Below, piece by piece: positions 28,518 to 39,758 of a stretch of 64,000 nt of DNA. The notes beneath the pieces are model-generated. The model searched no databases. It was not told where the DNA came from and saw nothing but the letters and a program-made list of their open reading frames with translations. Within the stretch, counting starts at the first letter, position 1. The number at the start of each line of letters is the position of its first letter. Source of the DNA: Zygaena filipendulae. Taxonomy: Eukaryota; Arthropoda; Insecta; Lepidoptera; Zygaenidae. Location: positions 2,572,001-2,636,000 of the forward strand of contig OU015649.1 in assembly GCA_907165275.2 (NCBI GenBank), read 5' to 3'. The position numbers and the translations under genes were made by a program.

Positions 28518-29004
28518 TAGGGGAGTGCGGGGCTGGTACTAACAAATTTTGTATTATGGTTTATATTTTCATAATTAATCAATTTTGTAAGTATTAACAT
28601 GTTAATACTTACCCCACTCAATTTGTTAATTTTAGCCCCAAGGTCACTTCTTATACTTCATCGATTCCAGAAAATAATCTAGTAAAAATAGTTGCAAACA
28701 AGTATAATAGTTTTAAAGTCAATAAAATAGAATTTCACTTAGGATAAACTTTGATTGATTTAAGCGAAAAAATTCATCGTAAATCAATTTATCACGAAGT
28801 ACGAAATGTTTATTTACCTGTCAATCCGAGGTTACTGCACAAAACTATGGTTAGGGACGGCTGGTTGATAACTGACAAGTTAGGACATATTCGGCTGTGT
28901 ATATAGTTACTCTAAACTAAGTCTCATATTTTTAACACTTCACGTTTGGCAGGAATAAGCTTGTTAATTCTTACCTCCGTTAAAACCAGCCCCGCTCTCC
29001 CCTA
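28518..29004. mobile_element. TIR DNA element, 487 bp
   Basis: Terminal inverted repeats TAGGGGAGTGCGGGGCTGGT and ACCAGCCCCGCTCTCCCCTA (one mismatch), with TA at both tips. An internal 26-bp perfect palindrome is centred in AACATGTT (28587-28612). No ORF. Confidence 0.8.
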
Positions 29005-29054
29005 CGTAGGTAACTACTGAACTAAAGCCAGGAATTAGTAATTACTAATTGTTA

Positions 29055-29350
29055 CCTATACATATAAATAAAATTGAAGTGTCTGTTTGTAATTCCAAAT
29101 TAACAGCTTTTCACCAAATGCATATGAATACGGTACTTACATAAACAAAAATCTTTTTTTATAATTTTTGTCTGTCTGTCTGTCTGTTTATTCCGGCTAA
29201 TCTCTGAAACGGCCGGACCAATTTTAACGGGATATCACTGGCAGATAGCTGACGTTATAAGGAGTAACTGAGGCTACTTTTATTTTAGAAAAAATCGTTC
29301 TTGCGGGAATTACGAAACTCACGCGGGTGATACCGCGGGGCAAAACTAGT
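29055..29350 (+). mobile_element. Helitron, subfamily with CTATACATATAAATAAAATTG start
   Basis: 5' end near 29055, (GTCT)n tract, CTGGCAGATAGCTGACG body, hairpin GCGGGTGATACCGC, end GGGGCAAAACTAGT at 29350. Confidence 0.7.
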
Positions 29351-30317
29351 CCTTAAATATGTACATCATATACGTGATTATATGAAATACCTCTGCCCCC
29401 CCCCCCCCTAGTCAAATTCACAATCTTTAATCGTTATCACTATAGAAAATCGAGAAACTTATCACATTATGACACGTGATCATGAAAATTGACTACGATT
29501 TTTTTACTGAGGGAGGGTTGACGTCATAGTAGGTATAGATACTGACGAACCTAGTAGGTAGGTACGTATCTTAATATTATGTTTTTCCATGGTTTTTCGA
29601 GTATTATCGAAATAGGAATTAAAATGGGTTTTAAAGTTAAAACTAAGTTAAAAGGTAATTTAGTGTTACATGGTTAGTTCAATTTGTGCAAAAAATTTTT
29701 AATAAAAATGTGAAATAATATTTTGGTACAATCAATCTCAAATTTCAACTGTAGCGACACATGCTTTCAAAAAGGACATTGAAGTATGAATGAAATAAAA
29801 ATAGAACACAATCATCGAAAAAAAATAACCGGTCCGTCCGTCTAGTCAAGACTAAGTGCTGTTTCATGCCACTCTACCATTCTCATTCACAAATAAAGTG
29901 CGAATATTTTTCGCAGAGGCCGCCTCTATGAGAATGTATTAACTGCCATGTTTCATTCATAATATAAGTTATGACAATACGCATATTGTGTCAGGCGTAT
30001 AGAGTTAACAAACTTTAGAGGAGATAAAATATGAATATGTTAGAACACCTAAATTAGAGCGAACGAGAGAAGTATTTGTATTTGGTGCGACTATGTTTGA
30101 ATGATTGTATATGGACGATACTATAATTATATTATAGTAATAGAAAGGGGTTGATCATAACATTAGCTCGTAATAATTGAACAAAAAATGTTAAGATTTA
30201 AAAAAGTCAAACGATTAGGATACTTACTACGACGACGGTAGGTAGGTACAGGTACCTTAGGAGGAGTTGAGAAGAAGTAAAAAAATGGGACAAGAGATAC
30301 ACATAATGTGAATGGGG

Positions 30318-30638
30318 ATGTGGACTACTTTTGAAAATCAAAATTCTAATTAGTCCGTCAGTTAGAAAATAAAAAAAAAACAATAGGCACGTATTTTTTG
30401 CTTTTTCATATAAATTAAAATATACAGAGATAAAGCGCATTAAAGTTTAGGGTGCGGGGATCGTGACGTCACTAAACGCTAAAACCGCCATACAAACTGT
30501 CAGAATAGTGACGTCACGCGAAATTTCAACTCAATATATCGCCGTTATTTTTTGATTACGTAAAAAAAGAAAAAATAGGTGTCCAATATTATTTAATAAT
30601 CTACAAGACGGACTAAAAATAAAAATTAGTCAACATGC
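30318..30638 (+). mobile_element. CRE-bearing fold-back MITE, copy 3
   Basis: Intact from TGTGGACTACTTTTGAAAA to AATTAGTCAACATGC. TGACGTCA at 30464-30471 and 30509-30516. Confidence 0.85.
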
Positions 30639-32323
30639 ACAGATTGCTTGTTTGTGTAATAAATCATTATTACTATAAGTTTTAAGTTACTGTACGTAAT
30701 TAAAGTTTCAATATTATATATTATCATAATTAATGTCGATTCTATTTATTACAAAGTTTAATAAGCATGTGGGAAGCATTTGTCGCGGTTCTGTATCATT
30801 AACGGAGTGCGAAGTGAACATGTGCGCGGGAGTGGACGCCGTGGTTGACGCGGTCTCGTCACACGTGCACGCATACAGACAAACAGGCAGACGGGTGCTC
30901 GCGCAAATCTTTGACTTGTTACGTAATGGGAGATAATTTTTGGAGCGAACAATTTTTTCGACCCGTAGTTAGGTATATTGTTGGTCCAGAGGATTTAAAA
31001 TGTACAATTCGCGATTGGTAGATTCGCAAGTGATCCAATTCACAATTACCGGCTAGAGAGAAACAAGAGCGAACAGTGTTATTTTAAGTTTAATTTTGTC
31101 AGGTGTTATATACCTAATTATGTTGCACGCGTTTTCTTTTTCTAGTTAATTATCAAAATAATAGGCAGCTGATGTATTAATGTAATCAAGAGCAACGTAC
31201 TCCTATGACGCAAGATCACTAAAAAAAGGAATGCTTTCCGAAATTAAAATGTTTTACAAAAATAAATGCTCTGCAGTATGTTAGTAATATGAAATAACAT
31301 TATTCAAACTTACCTACTGGAATGAGAAGTGTATGATTATACAATTGACACTTTGCGTAGATACGTAGGAGGAATAGACTTCAGAAAAATAATAAAAATT
31401 CAAAGGTTAGTCTACTACGTTCAACGTCTATGGAAGCAAGTAAATAGTAAGTAAGTACTTACCTAAGTAGTAAGCTCGAAACAATTTATTGTTCTGAGGT
31501 AGTAAGTAATAAGTTCATGGAATTAATATTATAACGTCTGCTTTTTCTTCACTAAGGGACAAGTTTGAAAAAAGAACAACTGCGCTTTACTTCACAATAA
31601 TTCTGAACGAAAACCGTTACGATGTCACAGTGAGACGGGATGTCTAACAAGTCAGCAAGTTCAGCAACACCCCACATGTGGGCACAGTGGGGTCGACGAC
31701 ACAGCAACGTGGCGACACTAGAATCTAGACTTTAATTAATTACTTTCGCCATTTTATGCTTTGCAGATTGCTTTGAATCTACGATTTCATCTTGGGAGAT
31801 CAAAAACAATAAAATACAGGCTTCTATAGTCATCTAGCAATGCTCTAGATTTTTCCTTTGGACTGGTACCTACTCACCTACACAATTATAGATACATTCC
31901 CTAAAATATTTGTTTTTTAACTTAAATAATTTTTGGTATTAATTTATCACTACTATACTGTCTTGAAGTATCATCTAGATTCTAGTAGTTAAGGTAGGTA
32001 AGTTAAGGTAGGTTTATTATGACGTATGTCATATATATATTGTGTATAATAATTAATTTATATATAATGAATAATTTATATAGTGAATAATAATAAAATG
32101 AATAATTATATTGTGTATAACGAATAATGATACTACCAAATGTATTTGTATCTAAATTATGACCGCAACTGCTTAATTAATAAGCAAATATACACATATT
32201 TTATAAATATCATGATAGTGTACCTACTTATATAACGTAATGTACCTACCTAAGACAAGGTGACGTGTAAAAGTATTGTATTGAATAAATAAATAAACAA
32301 ATAAATAACAAATTATCATTAAT
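30639..32323. other. Intergenic, no recognised gene
   Basis: The block 30760-30950 is GC-richer with CACGTG; the rest is AT-rich, with a simple AT-repeat zone at about 32030-32130. Overlapping short open frames on both strands at 30733-30952 argue against coding. Confidence 0.4.
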
Positions 32324-32453
32324 TTAGCGCCAATTTTTCAATCCGCAGTTCATCGTTCAATATGGAATAAGTTTTGTCTAACCGAAAAGACAAGATAAAC
32401 CGTCAGATTGCTCATCTGACTGTTTATCTTGTTATTGAAAAATTAACCCTTAG
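32324..32453. mobile_element. Small MITE, 130 bp
   Basis: Ends TTAGCGCCAATTTTTCAAT and ATTGAAAAATTAACCCTTA are imperfect inverted repeats. Inside is a second palindrome (AAGATAAACCGTCAGA / TCTGACTGTTTATCTT). Confidence 0.65.
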
Positions 32454-33855
32454 TGAATAAAATAAAAAGAAACATTTTAAAAATAAAACATTATAATTAA
32501 GTATTTATTTTTTCCTGTAAATAATAAGCTAATAAATAATCCCAACGACTGATTAAGTCACAAAATATATTATTAATTATTATACTTACCTTAATAAAAA
32601 AACAAGGTTAAGCACCTCGAAATGATAACAAAAGCGGTTTTAACAATTGAGCAAAAAACTTCACTCATTTATTTCCCCAGCAGCCTGCACGGATCGTCTG
32701 TAATTGGGACGGCGGCGGTCAGCGTCCGTCGTTTTTGTCCGCACCGAGCGAAGATAAAACCACTGGGGTTTCTAATGTCGCATCTAGATGCAAATTGTCC
32801 CAGTGCCTCCCGGTATTTATTTTAAACTCTAATTTCGCCCCAGTAAATACCGCAAGGGTTACTGTCGAGCGCTTTTTGCGCTAGAATTTTCTTGTTACTC
32901 ACAGCATTTTCTTTATGGTCGCAATTTTTTTTTTATTGGACATGGCCAGGATCTTTAATTATTTTCATTGTCATTGCATTATGCACTCATAAAACGTGGT
33001 ACCTACTTAAATAACAAGTACTGTTGGACAAAATATGTCTTCCCTAAAAGAATCTCCGCAAGACCGACGTCTTGCGTCATTCTCATTCAGGTGATCCCTG
33101 TAACCTTTACCAGTTTTTCTGTCTATTTTTCTGTCCACTGCACCATAATTATTCTTTATAAATTTTCGTTAAAGTAGTATAAATAAAATAGAAAAAGCGA
33201 CAAGCTATTAAGCGCTGCACGCGACCGCTGTAACGCTGGAGAGGGTGCGAATCGACGAATAAAATTTTGAGTACGAATTAAAAGTAAACATTAAGAACGA
33301 GGTAATTCTGTGAAACACCTCTCGTAGGCAGAGGCCAAATGATTTTTAAGAGCGCGAGAGAACAACCCGCGTTTTGTTCAGCTTTTATGTCACGGCCACG
33401 AAGCGAGCGGTCGCAGACGCGGAATATAGCGGAAGCGATCATATTGTGTTAAAGTATTTTTTCCCAATTTAAACTGCGAGATGATAATGATGATCTTTAT
33501 GAGATGGATCGTTTTGTCTCTACAGTACAATATGGTCGTCAATCGAGATCTTTTTATCCCAAAATTCTTAAACGATAGTTCCTATTGAAATTATCAATCC
33601 ATACTAATATTATAAACATGTAAACATGTAACAGTCGAAAATCGAAATCCACCAACGATTGCTCCCGCCTCTCGTCCGCTGATTTCCCGGCCACAAATTA
33701 ACGTTTTATATTAATTAACTCAGTATAATTGAACCGAGCAAAACAGTGGCCCGGACAGTGTTGTTATGTTTAGCAACATTATGCCAAACGCACCTACGTA
33801 CCTGCCTGCTCATTGTTATTTAGGAAAGCTGGCACATTTGTTACATTATTATTTT
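32454..33855. other. Intergenic low-repeat stretch
   Basis: Non-repetitive GC-richer blocks at about 32690-32860 and 33180-33430. No gene supported. Confidence 0.4.
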
Positions 33856-34095
33856 ACTAGTTGTGCCCCGTGGTTTCACCGGCGTTAATATCAGAGTTCC
33901 CGCGGGATTTCCGGGATGAAAAGTACCCTACGTGTTAATCTGATGTATAAGTTATATTATTGTAAAGTTTCATTTTAATCCATCCAGTAAGTAGTTTTTG
34001 CGTGAAAGAATAACAAACATCCATCCATCCATCCATCCATCCATCCATCCATCCATACATACTTACAAACTTTCGCGTTTATAATATCAGTAGGA
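33856..34095 (-). mobile_element. Lep1-like Helitron with (ATCC)n tract, near full length
   Basis: ACTAGTTGTGCCCCGTGG on the left, AACTTTCGCGTTTATAATAT..GGA on the right. Carries a (CATC)n microsatellite at about 34018-34056. Same subfamily as 61521-61768. Confidence 0.85.
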
Positions 34096-34839
34096 TTTAT
34101 TTTCGGCAAAAATACAATATGACTTATAGGTATAATATATGTACATTGTACATTTATGTAAATCTCGCCAACCTATATACAGGTTGTTGGCGAAGAAGCG
34201 CTCATAATTACTACTAATAATTAATTGTATGTTTCTTTGAAAATGCAAAATCTTTCAGAATAGACGCCGCAGTCGTCAAAGTTTTGAATGTAAAATCAAG
34301 GCCTTTGAGTAGAAACTTTTATAAATGAAACTATATTTGCCCAAGAAGGTTGAAATCGCTCTTTTTTTAAGTGTATAACTATGCATTCACTAGATACGTA
34401 TGAGACTAAGCTAAACTACCACCTGTTATGAAGAAGAAAAGTGGTTGGTGGTTGGTTTTTTTCGGAGTCTCTCATCTTCAATACTGTATCATTGATTTTA
34501 AAAAATCCTAAGGATATAAAGACACAAGATAAAAAATAAAATATTTACTGTCTGGATCATTATTATTTTATCATAAGTATACATAATTTATAAGTAAGTA
34601 GTCTCGGATTCGAGAATTTTCCTTCGAAATTAATTCGCGTCCCTAACGCTCGACTTAAAATCATTTGCGTGTAAATTACCCTCAATGTTTTGAATTTTAA
34701 ACAGTGTCGGTACTTTAGTCTGCAAAGGATTGTGCTATCATGCTTAGGGTGGGGGTGAAAAGGACAATGGTCTCCGGGGTAGTTTGTTTTCAATATTATA
34801 TTATATAAAGTTTAGTATTCTATATTACCCTTACCAATG

Positions 34840-35035
34840 ATAATAGGTATGTATTACAAATGCGAATGTGAATTTGTTTGTATGTAACGCTTTCACGCTT
34901 TAACTAATAAATAATGTCAAGCAATCATCATGCAAATTTGGCATACACGTTGTCAGGGGTAAAGAAACGGACACGAGCTACTTTTCGTCTCGGGATTCCC
35001 GCGGCACTCTAAAATTAACGTGGGTGAGCTGCGGA
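34840..35035 (+). mobile_element. Lep1-like Helitron, decayed ends
   Basis: AATGCGAATGTGAATTTG, ACACGTTGTCAGGGGTA and CCCGCGGCACTCTAAAAT blocks in order; CTAG is lost. Confidence 0.65.
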
Positions 35036-35089
35036 ATATAGGTAGGTACGGCTGTTTGATAAATTAGGTCTTAGAGTATGACGTAGGGG

Positions 35090-35395
35090 GCATGATGACA
35101 AGATATAAAAATCAAACTTTTATTTAGTCCGTCAGTTAGTAAAAGAATTTTTTTTTTGCTTCTTCGAATTATTGAAAAAATACTTGGATAAAACGCATTA
35201 AAGTTTAGGAGTGGGAGTGGGAGGTCGTGACGTCATAACTAAGTATAAAGTGTATTAGGTGTGACGTCACACGGAATTTCAACTCAAAGTATCGATGTTA
35301 TTTTTTTATTACCCTAAAAAAAGAAGAAATACGTGTCCAATATTTTGTGTTAATCTATAAGACGGACTAAAAAATTAAAATTTAGTCTTCATGCC
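35090..35395 (+). mobile_element. CRE-bearing fold-back MITE, copy 4 (diverged)
   Basis: Recognisable from CATGATGACAAG to TTTAGTCTTCATGCC. TGACGTCA is retained at 35228-35235 and 35262-35269 although the sequence between the two sites has changed and shortened. Confidence 0.8.
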
Positions 35396-35937
35396 CATTC
35401 TGATTTTGAAGTGAGTGAAACCGCGGGGATAATGGCTGTCTCTAATTTCGGGGCATTTTAATGATTTTATTTTTAATGTTTTTAATTTATGTAGACAGGT
35501 TTACGTACTTAATAATTCTACGGAATCTGAAATGGTCCTCCTCAAAGCGAAGCGAAATATAAGGCATGGCAAGGCAAAAAAGGCTTTTCTTCTAAAGAAA
35601 AAAACGAATAATTACCGCACGGTTTTAATTCAAATTGACAAAAAAATTGTAAAAAAAAACAAAATCATCAGCAATCAACGGGATTATCCGAATAATGGGA
35701 TTTGCTGAGGGAGATTATGGTCCGGATTACTCGCTTGCCCGCTGCTGAAATTTCCACGACGGTGCATATGTTACCGTGTATTGACATTAAAAATTGAACC
35801 GTAAACCAGTATTGATAAGAATCAAATTGATTTTTCTGTGTACCATTGGGAATTTCATTTTGTCCTGAATAAGAATATTTCATATAGGACGACTTTGCTT
35901 TATAATTTTGGACGACGGTGTAATTAGTTTTTCCAAA

Positions 35938-36450
35938 GTTCCTATTCTGGTGGTAAAGTTTGTCTGTTTGTTCCAGTTTATCTCCAAAACAGTGAGTCTG
36001 ATTTTTAGGGGAATTTTACTACCAGATAGCCGATATTATTTTATTTATTTTATTGGCACACCAACTGTTTACAGGCCAATTAGGTATAGATACAATAAGA
36101 CAAGCCGTTTCGTTACTACAGGATATACGTATATTGCATTACAGAAAAGTAATGAACTATGGACCAAAATTTTCACTTTACGCCCATGTGAATGTAGAAA
36201 AATGGCCAAGTCGCATATTTTGAATAAGGTGTAGAGTTTAGATCTTGTAGTTTTAGGGCGTGTAGAGTTAGAAGCTTGGCTCTACATGAGATCTGATAAC
36301 TTTTTAAAAGTGCGAGTCATATGATCTCGCCTTGGCAACATTTTTCATGAAAATGTTTTTGTTGCAGTTATAAGTAGTAACATGGGTTATTTTTATCAGA
36401 GTTTTTGCTGGATTTCGAAATTTACGCGAGTTACACCACAGGGCACAGCT
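35938..36450 (+). mobile_element. Helitron-like copy related to 29055-29350, diverged
   Basis: TTTGTCTGTTTGTTCCAG..CTACCAGATAGCCGATATT and 3' TTACGCGAGTTACACCACAG..CACAGCT. The middle contains unrelated sequence. Confidence 0.5.
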
Positions 36451-36499
36451 AACCTCATCCAGAAGGTTAAGCTAAAATTTTTACACGCTTTATGCGTAT

Positions 36500-36710
36500 A
36501 CTAGCGGTCGCTAGCGGTTTCAAACCGCGGTAATTTCGGAGTTCCTGTAGGAATTTCGGGATAAATAGTATCCTATGTCACTCAGAACTACAGTAGTTTC
36601 CTATAATAGAAGAATTCTCAAAATCGGTTCAGTAGATCCAGAGATTACCGCCTACAACGTCACAAACTCACAATTTAAAAACTTTAGCTCTTTATAATAT
36701 TATTAGTAGG
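36500..36710 (-). mobile_element. Helitron, TCACTCAGAACTACAG subfamily
   Basis: ACTAGCGGTCGCTAGCGGTT, hairpin CAAACCGCGG, body TCACTCAGAACTACAG, 5' terminus TTATAATATTATTAGTAGG at the right. Confidence 0.7.
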
Positions 36711-36966
36711 TAATAGATGAAGCTACAATGTAACCATTAATGTATTAAAATGTTAGAAGCTAACTTTAACCTACTTCAAATTGTTGTATCAAAGTGAAAA
36801 AATCTTTGTGTATGTATATATACCAAGTTCGGATGACAATACAATATTATATGACATGGAGCTGATCTGATGATAGATGCAAACAATGGCCATCATAATT
36901 AAACGAATCAACACCGTTGAGTTGAGACTCGTTTGATTGGGCATGGCAAGAACTCTAGTCTTAGAC

Positions 36967-37233
36967 AATAGGGTACCTACTTGCATGAAATTTATAATAA
37001 GAAATTGTGTCAATATTTCAAAAAAAGAGCCTCAGAAAAGCGTTATCGTGAAAGATTTACCAAAAAATTTTCAATAGTTTCCAAAATATTCAACTTTTAA
37101 TTTTGTGAAACGGAATGTTGCAACGAAACACCAATCACAGCCAAGCTTGACACATGACGTCACTTTTATTGTTTTAGGAAACATTTACCTCTTTCAGAGA
37201 AGGCAAAAGAAACTAAGTGCATACAGTTAACGC
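36967..37233 (+). repeat. Dispersed ~260-bp repeat, copy 2
   Basis: Same strand as 4561-4822. It carries an extra TGACGTCA-containing segment near 37153 that is absent from copy 1. Confidence 0.75.
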
Positions 37234-37672
37234 ATATTTTCCATTTTCTGAAGTTTTTTACTTTAAAATGCGTAAGATGCATTTTGATTGTGTACTGGAA
37301 CTTTTGGAAGTAAATCGACACAGTTCAACCTTAATTTCGCTTTTGGATATTGAAGTTATCTGTCTGTCAGTGTCACATGACCCTGTCAATATGACAGAGA
37401 CATTTCTGTCACAGATTAATAAGGCGTAATTTTGAACTAGTGACGTCATTCTGCGTTTCGGCGGTAAGGTCTAAAGTAGGAACTTTGAAACGCTCTATTC
37501 AATTAATTTATGCATATTTTTTTTTCTTTTTCTTGCTTTGTTTAAGTAGGCCATAGGTATATCTTTAAAATAGACTGAAAAAAAAATCATGGAAGTACCC
37601 CTATTATCTACCATTGCCTACATAGATATTACCTACTTTTAAGTTCAATTTACTCTTAAAGCATATTTTATT

Positions 37673-38137
37673 TATGCTGTTCCCCGCGGTTTCACCCACG
37701 GTAATTTCGGAGTTCTCGCGGGAATTCCGGGATAAAAGTACCCTATGTCCTTCTCTGTACCCCTGACAACGTGCATGCCAAATCATCCAAATCCGATCAG
37801 CCGTTTTTGCGTGATTGAGTAAACGTATGCGAAAGCGGATTTTCATCCGACTTGCTTCAAATTTATCGTCACTGCTCAACTCCTATATGTCTTAACGTTA
37901 TGTTATATAGCCTATAACTTACCCAGGAGTATGGACTACAATCGTACCAAGTTTGGTTAAAATCCCTTCAGTAGTTGTTGACCCATGCGTGCACATACAG
38001 ACAGACAGACAGACAGACAAAAAATTTACTGATTGCATTTTTGGCATCAGTATCGATCACCATTCATCCTCCAATATTAATTTTGAAAATAAATTCAATG
38101 TACAGAATTGACCTCTCTACAGTTTTATTATAAGTAT
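37673..38137 (-). mobile_element. Chimeric Helitron: Lep1-like 3' end joined to another subfamily's 5' part
   Basis: Left part (GCTGTTCCCCGCGG..GCCGTTTTTGCGTGATTGAG) is a Lep1 3' half. From about 37816 it continues as the subfamily seen at 41838-42047 and ends in TTATAAGTATAGA (5' TCTATACTTATAA on the minus strand). Includes a (CAGA)n tract at about 37999-38020. Confidence 0.6.
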
Positions 38138-38151
38138 AGATAGATAGTTCA

Positions 38152-38730
38152 TCACTTTTTGCTGTTAATAGTAATGCCATCATATTTCATGGCGTCTTCT
38201 TTTGTCAGACGGTGGGCAAACCAAACATTGCCAGTCTTGCGCCTCCAGTGAGCTACATTGATACCAGACCTGCTAAGTACACCATAGAAGTAAAATCCGT
38301 AGATGCCAATAGACGGGTCATATTTGATACCCAAATCTGTATGTTCTTGAATACCAAAGCCAAAGTTACCAGTGGCAGAGGAATTGTCACGTCTCAACCC
38401 ATATTCTCTTACTTTTAATCTCTTTTCAAGGATCTCCTCAGCTTTGGCTCCACGAACAGTGCACGTAGTGCACAGCAATCTTTTCATTACGACCCATACC
38501 AAAAGACCTTGCAGTGTAACGGGCTTTAGAAAATATCGGCTGCTGGTCAGTACCTAAGCTGCTTCAGGGCCTTAGCAGCACGTGTCAGCCTGTCACCAGA
38601 CTTACCAACACAAACGTTCAAGCATAGTTTTCTGATATGAAAATTCCGCAAAACATTTTGTTGATTTGTCTTTTGGAACCTTCTTTTTCTTCTTATCTTT
38701 TTCAAATGCGGAAGGCGGGATTGGCACCAT
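38152..38730 (-). pseudogene. RpL11: Processed pseudogene of ribosomal protein L11
   Basis: Intronless minus-strand copy of the 60S ribosomal protein L11 message. Recognisable blocks in order: [62 protein letters not shown], then KYDG and NSKK before the stop. Frameshifts and stops break the N-terminal half (for example around [10 protein letters not shown] and in the KIAVH..CTV segment). Several residues have drifted, and the WFQQ block before KYDG is missing. The ATG context is at 38730. No poly(A) tract survives, because a Helitron terminus (..AGTATAGATAGATAG) abuts the 3' end. Confidence 0.92.
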
Positions 38731-39385
38731 GATTTTAATTTTGTTTTTATGGTATAAATTATTTTAACTTATTCACTCAGTGGGATTCAAAATGTCGGAA
38801 TAGGGTATTTCCGGTGAGCGGATTAGCGGCTCGTTTCCGAGGACTGGGTGCCCGGATGAAAAATTTGAAGTGTCCGTTGTTTTAAATGTCGACGCTCGTT
38901 AGGTGCGAGTGTACAGTCAGTAGCGGCAAAATGAAAACACATTTAGTCTATTATGAACTTTATTGCTGGTGCAATAAGATTCAATGACAGCCAAAAGTGA
39001 TACGTCCGCAATCCGCGCTTACTGGGGGTTAATCCTACCTAGGTAGGTACCTACATACAAGATACCTGCCGGACCTGCACATTTTTTTTTTTTTATATAA
39101 TTCAGATAATTTCTGATATCTCAGACATTCTGCTGTTGTTTATAATCATATAAATATCACTAAGTAGGTTATTACCAAAAAGGACTAGGTAGGTATAGTC
39201 CGAAAAATCGATTATGATGGTCTTCAAAATTAGCATAGGTAGGTACCTACTTGCCTATTCACCTATCTTCTTGAAAATTATAACATTTATCATAAATAAA
39301 ATAAATTCAGCATATACGCACAAATGCATCGGGAGCACAATAAAATCCATCAAGAATCATAATATTATTTCGTTACCTATACAGA
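38731..39385. other. Intergenic between the RpL11 pseudogene and the GC-rich block
   Basis: AT-rich with a TTTTTTTTTTTT tract near 39080 and TAGGTAGGTA simple motifs. Nothing else seen. Confidence 0.4.
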
Positions 39386-39640
39386 GTGATTGTCACGCGA
39401 GGCACATGGCGGCGCGAGGGACGCTCGGGGCGGGGCCTCCCGGACCACGCCCACAGCAAAAACCGTAACAGCGATAAGGTCGAAATCACTATGGAGATTC
39501 TAGAGATTTTCAGCTTTACCGTAACCAAAAGCCGGGCGATTGCGAACCGAGTGTGGCCTGCCTTAATACATACACGTATCCCGCGCGGGTCGCACGCTCC
39601 GCGACCGCTGGCTGGCGATTCGAAATTTAAAAACACGTTT
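39386..39640 (+). promoter_or_regulatory. GC-rich block: putative promoter or 5' UTR of the third gene
   Basis: Sharp rise in GC and CpG, with a GC box GGGGCGGGGC at 39427-39436 and CCACGCCC just after. An ATG at 39406 opens a 20-codon uORF ending TAA at 39466-39468. A poly(T) tract (about 39726-39739) followed by AG at 39751-39752 allows an alternative reading in which this block is a separate first exon spliced to 39753. Confidence 0.5.
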
Positions 39641-39758
39641 TCCAAAAATTTGGAACACGTTTTGAAATTGAATAAAAACTGATTTTATTTTTGTGATGAC
39701 TTTGATTAAATAGCCGGTTTGAGGATTTTTTTTTTTTTTCGTAATATAAAAGTTGACA

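Noticed and set aside
31495..31510. let-7-like TGAGGTAGTA
   Set aside because: Match stops after the seed-like part, and no complementary arm for a precursor hairpin is present.
38152..38502. Functional RpL11 gene
   Set aside because: Only the C-terminal half is open; the N-terminal half is frameshifted with stops, a conserved block is missing, and no introns are present.
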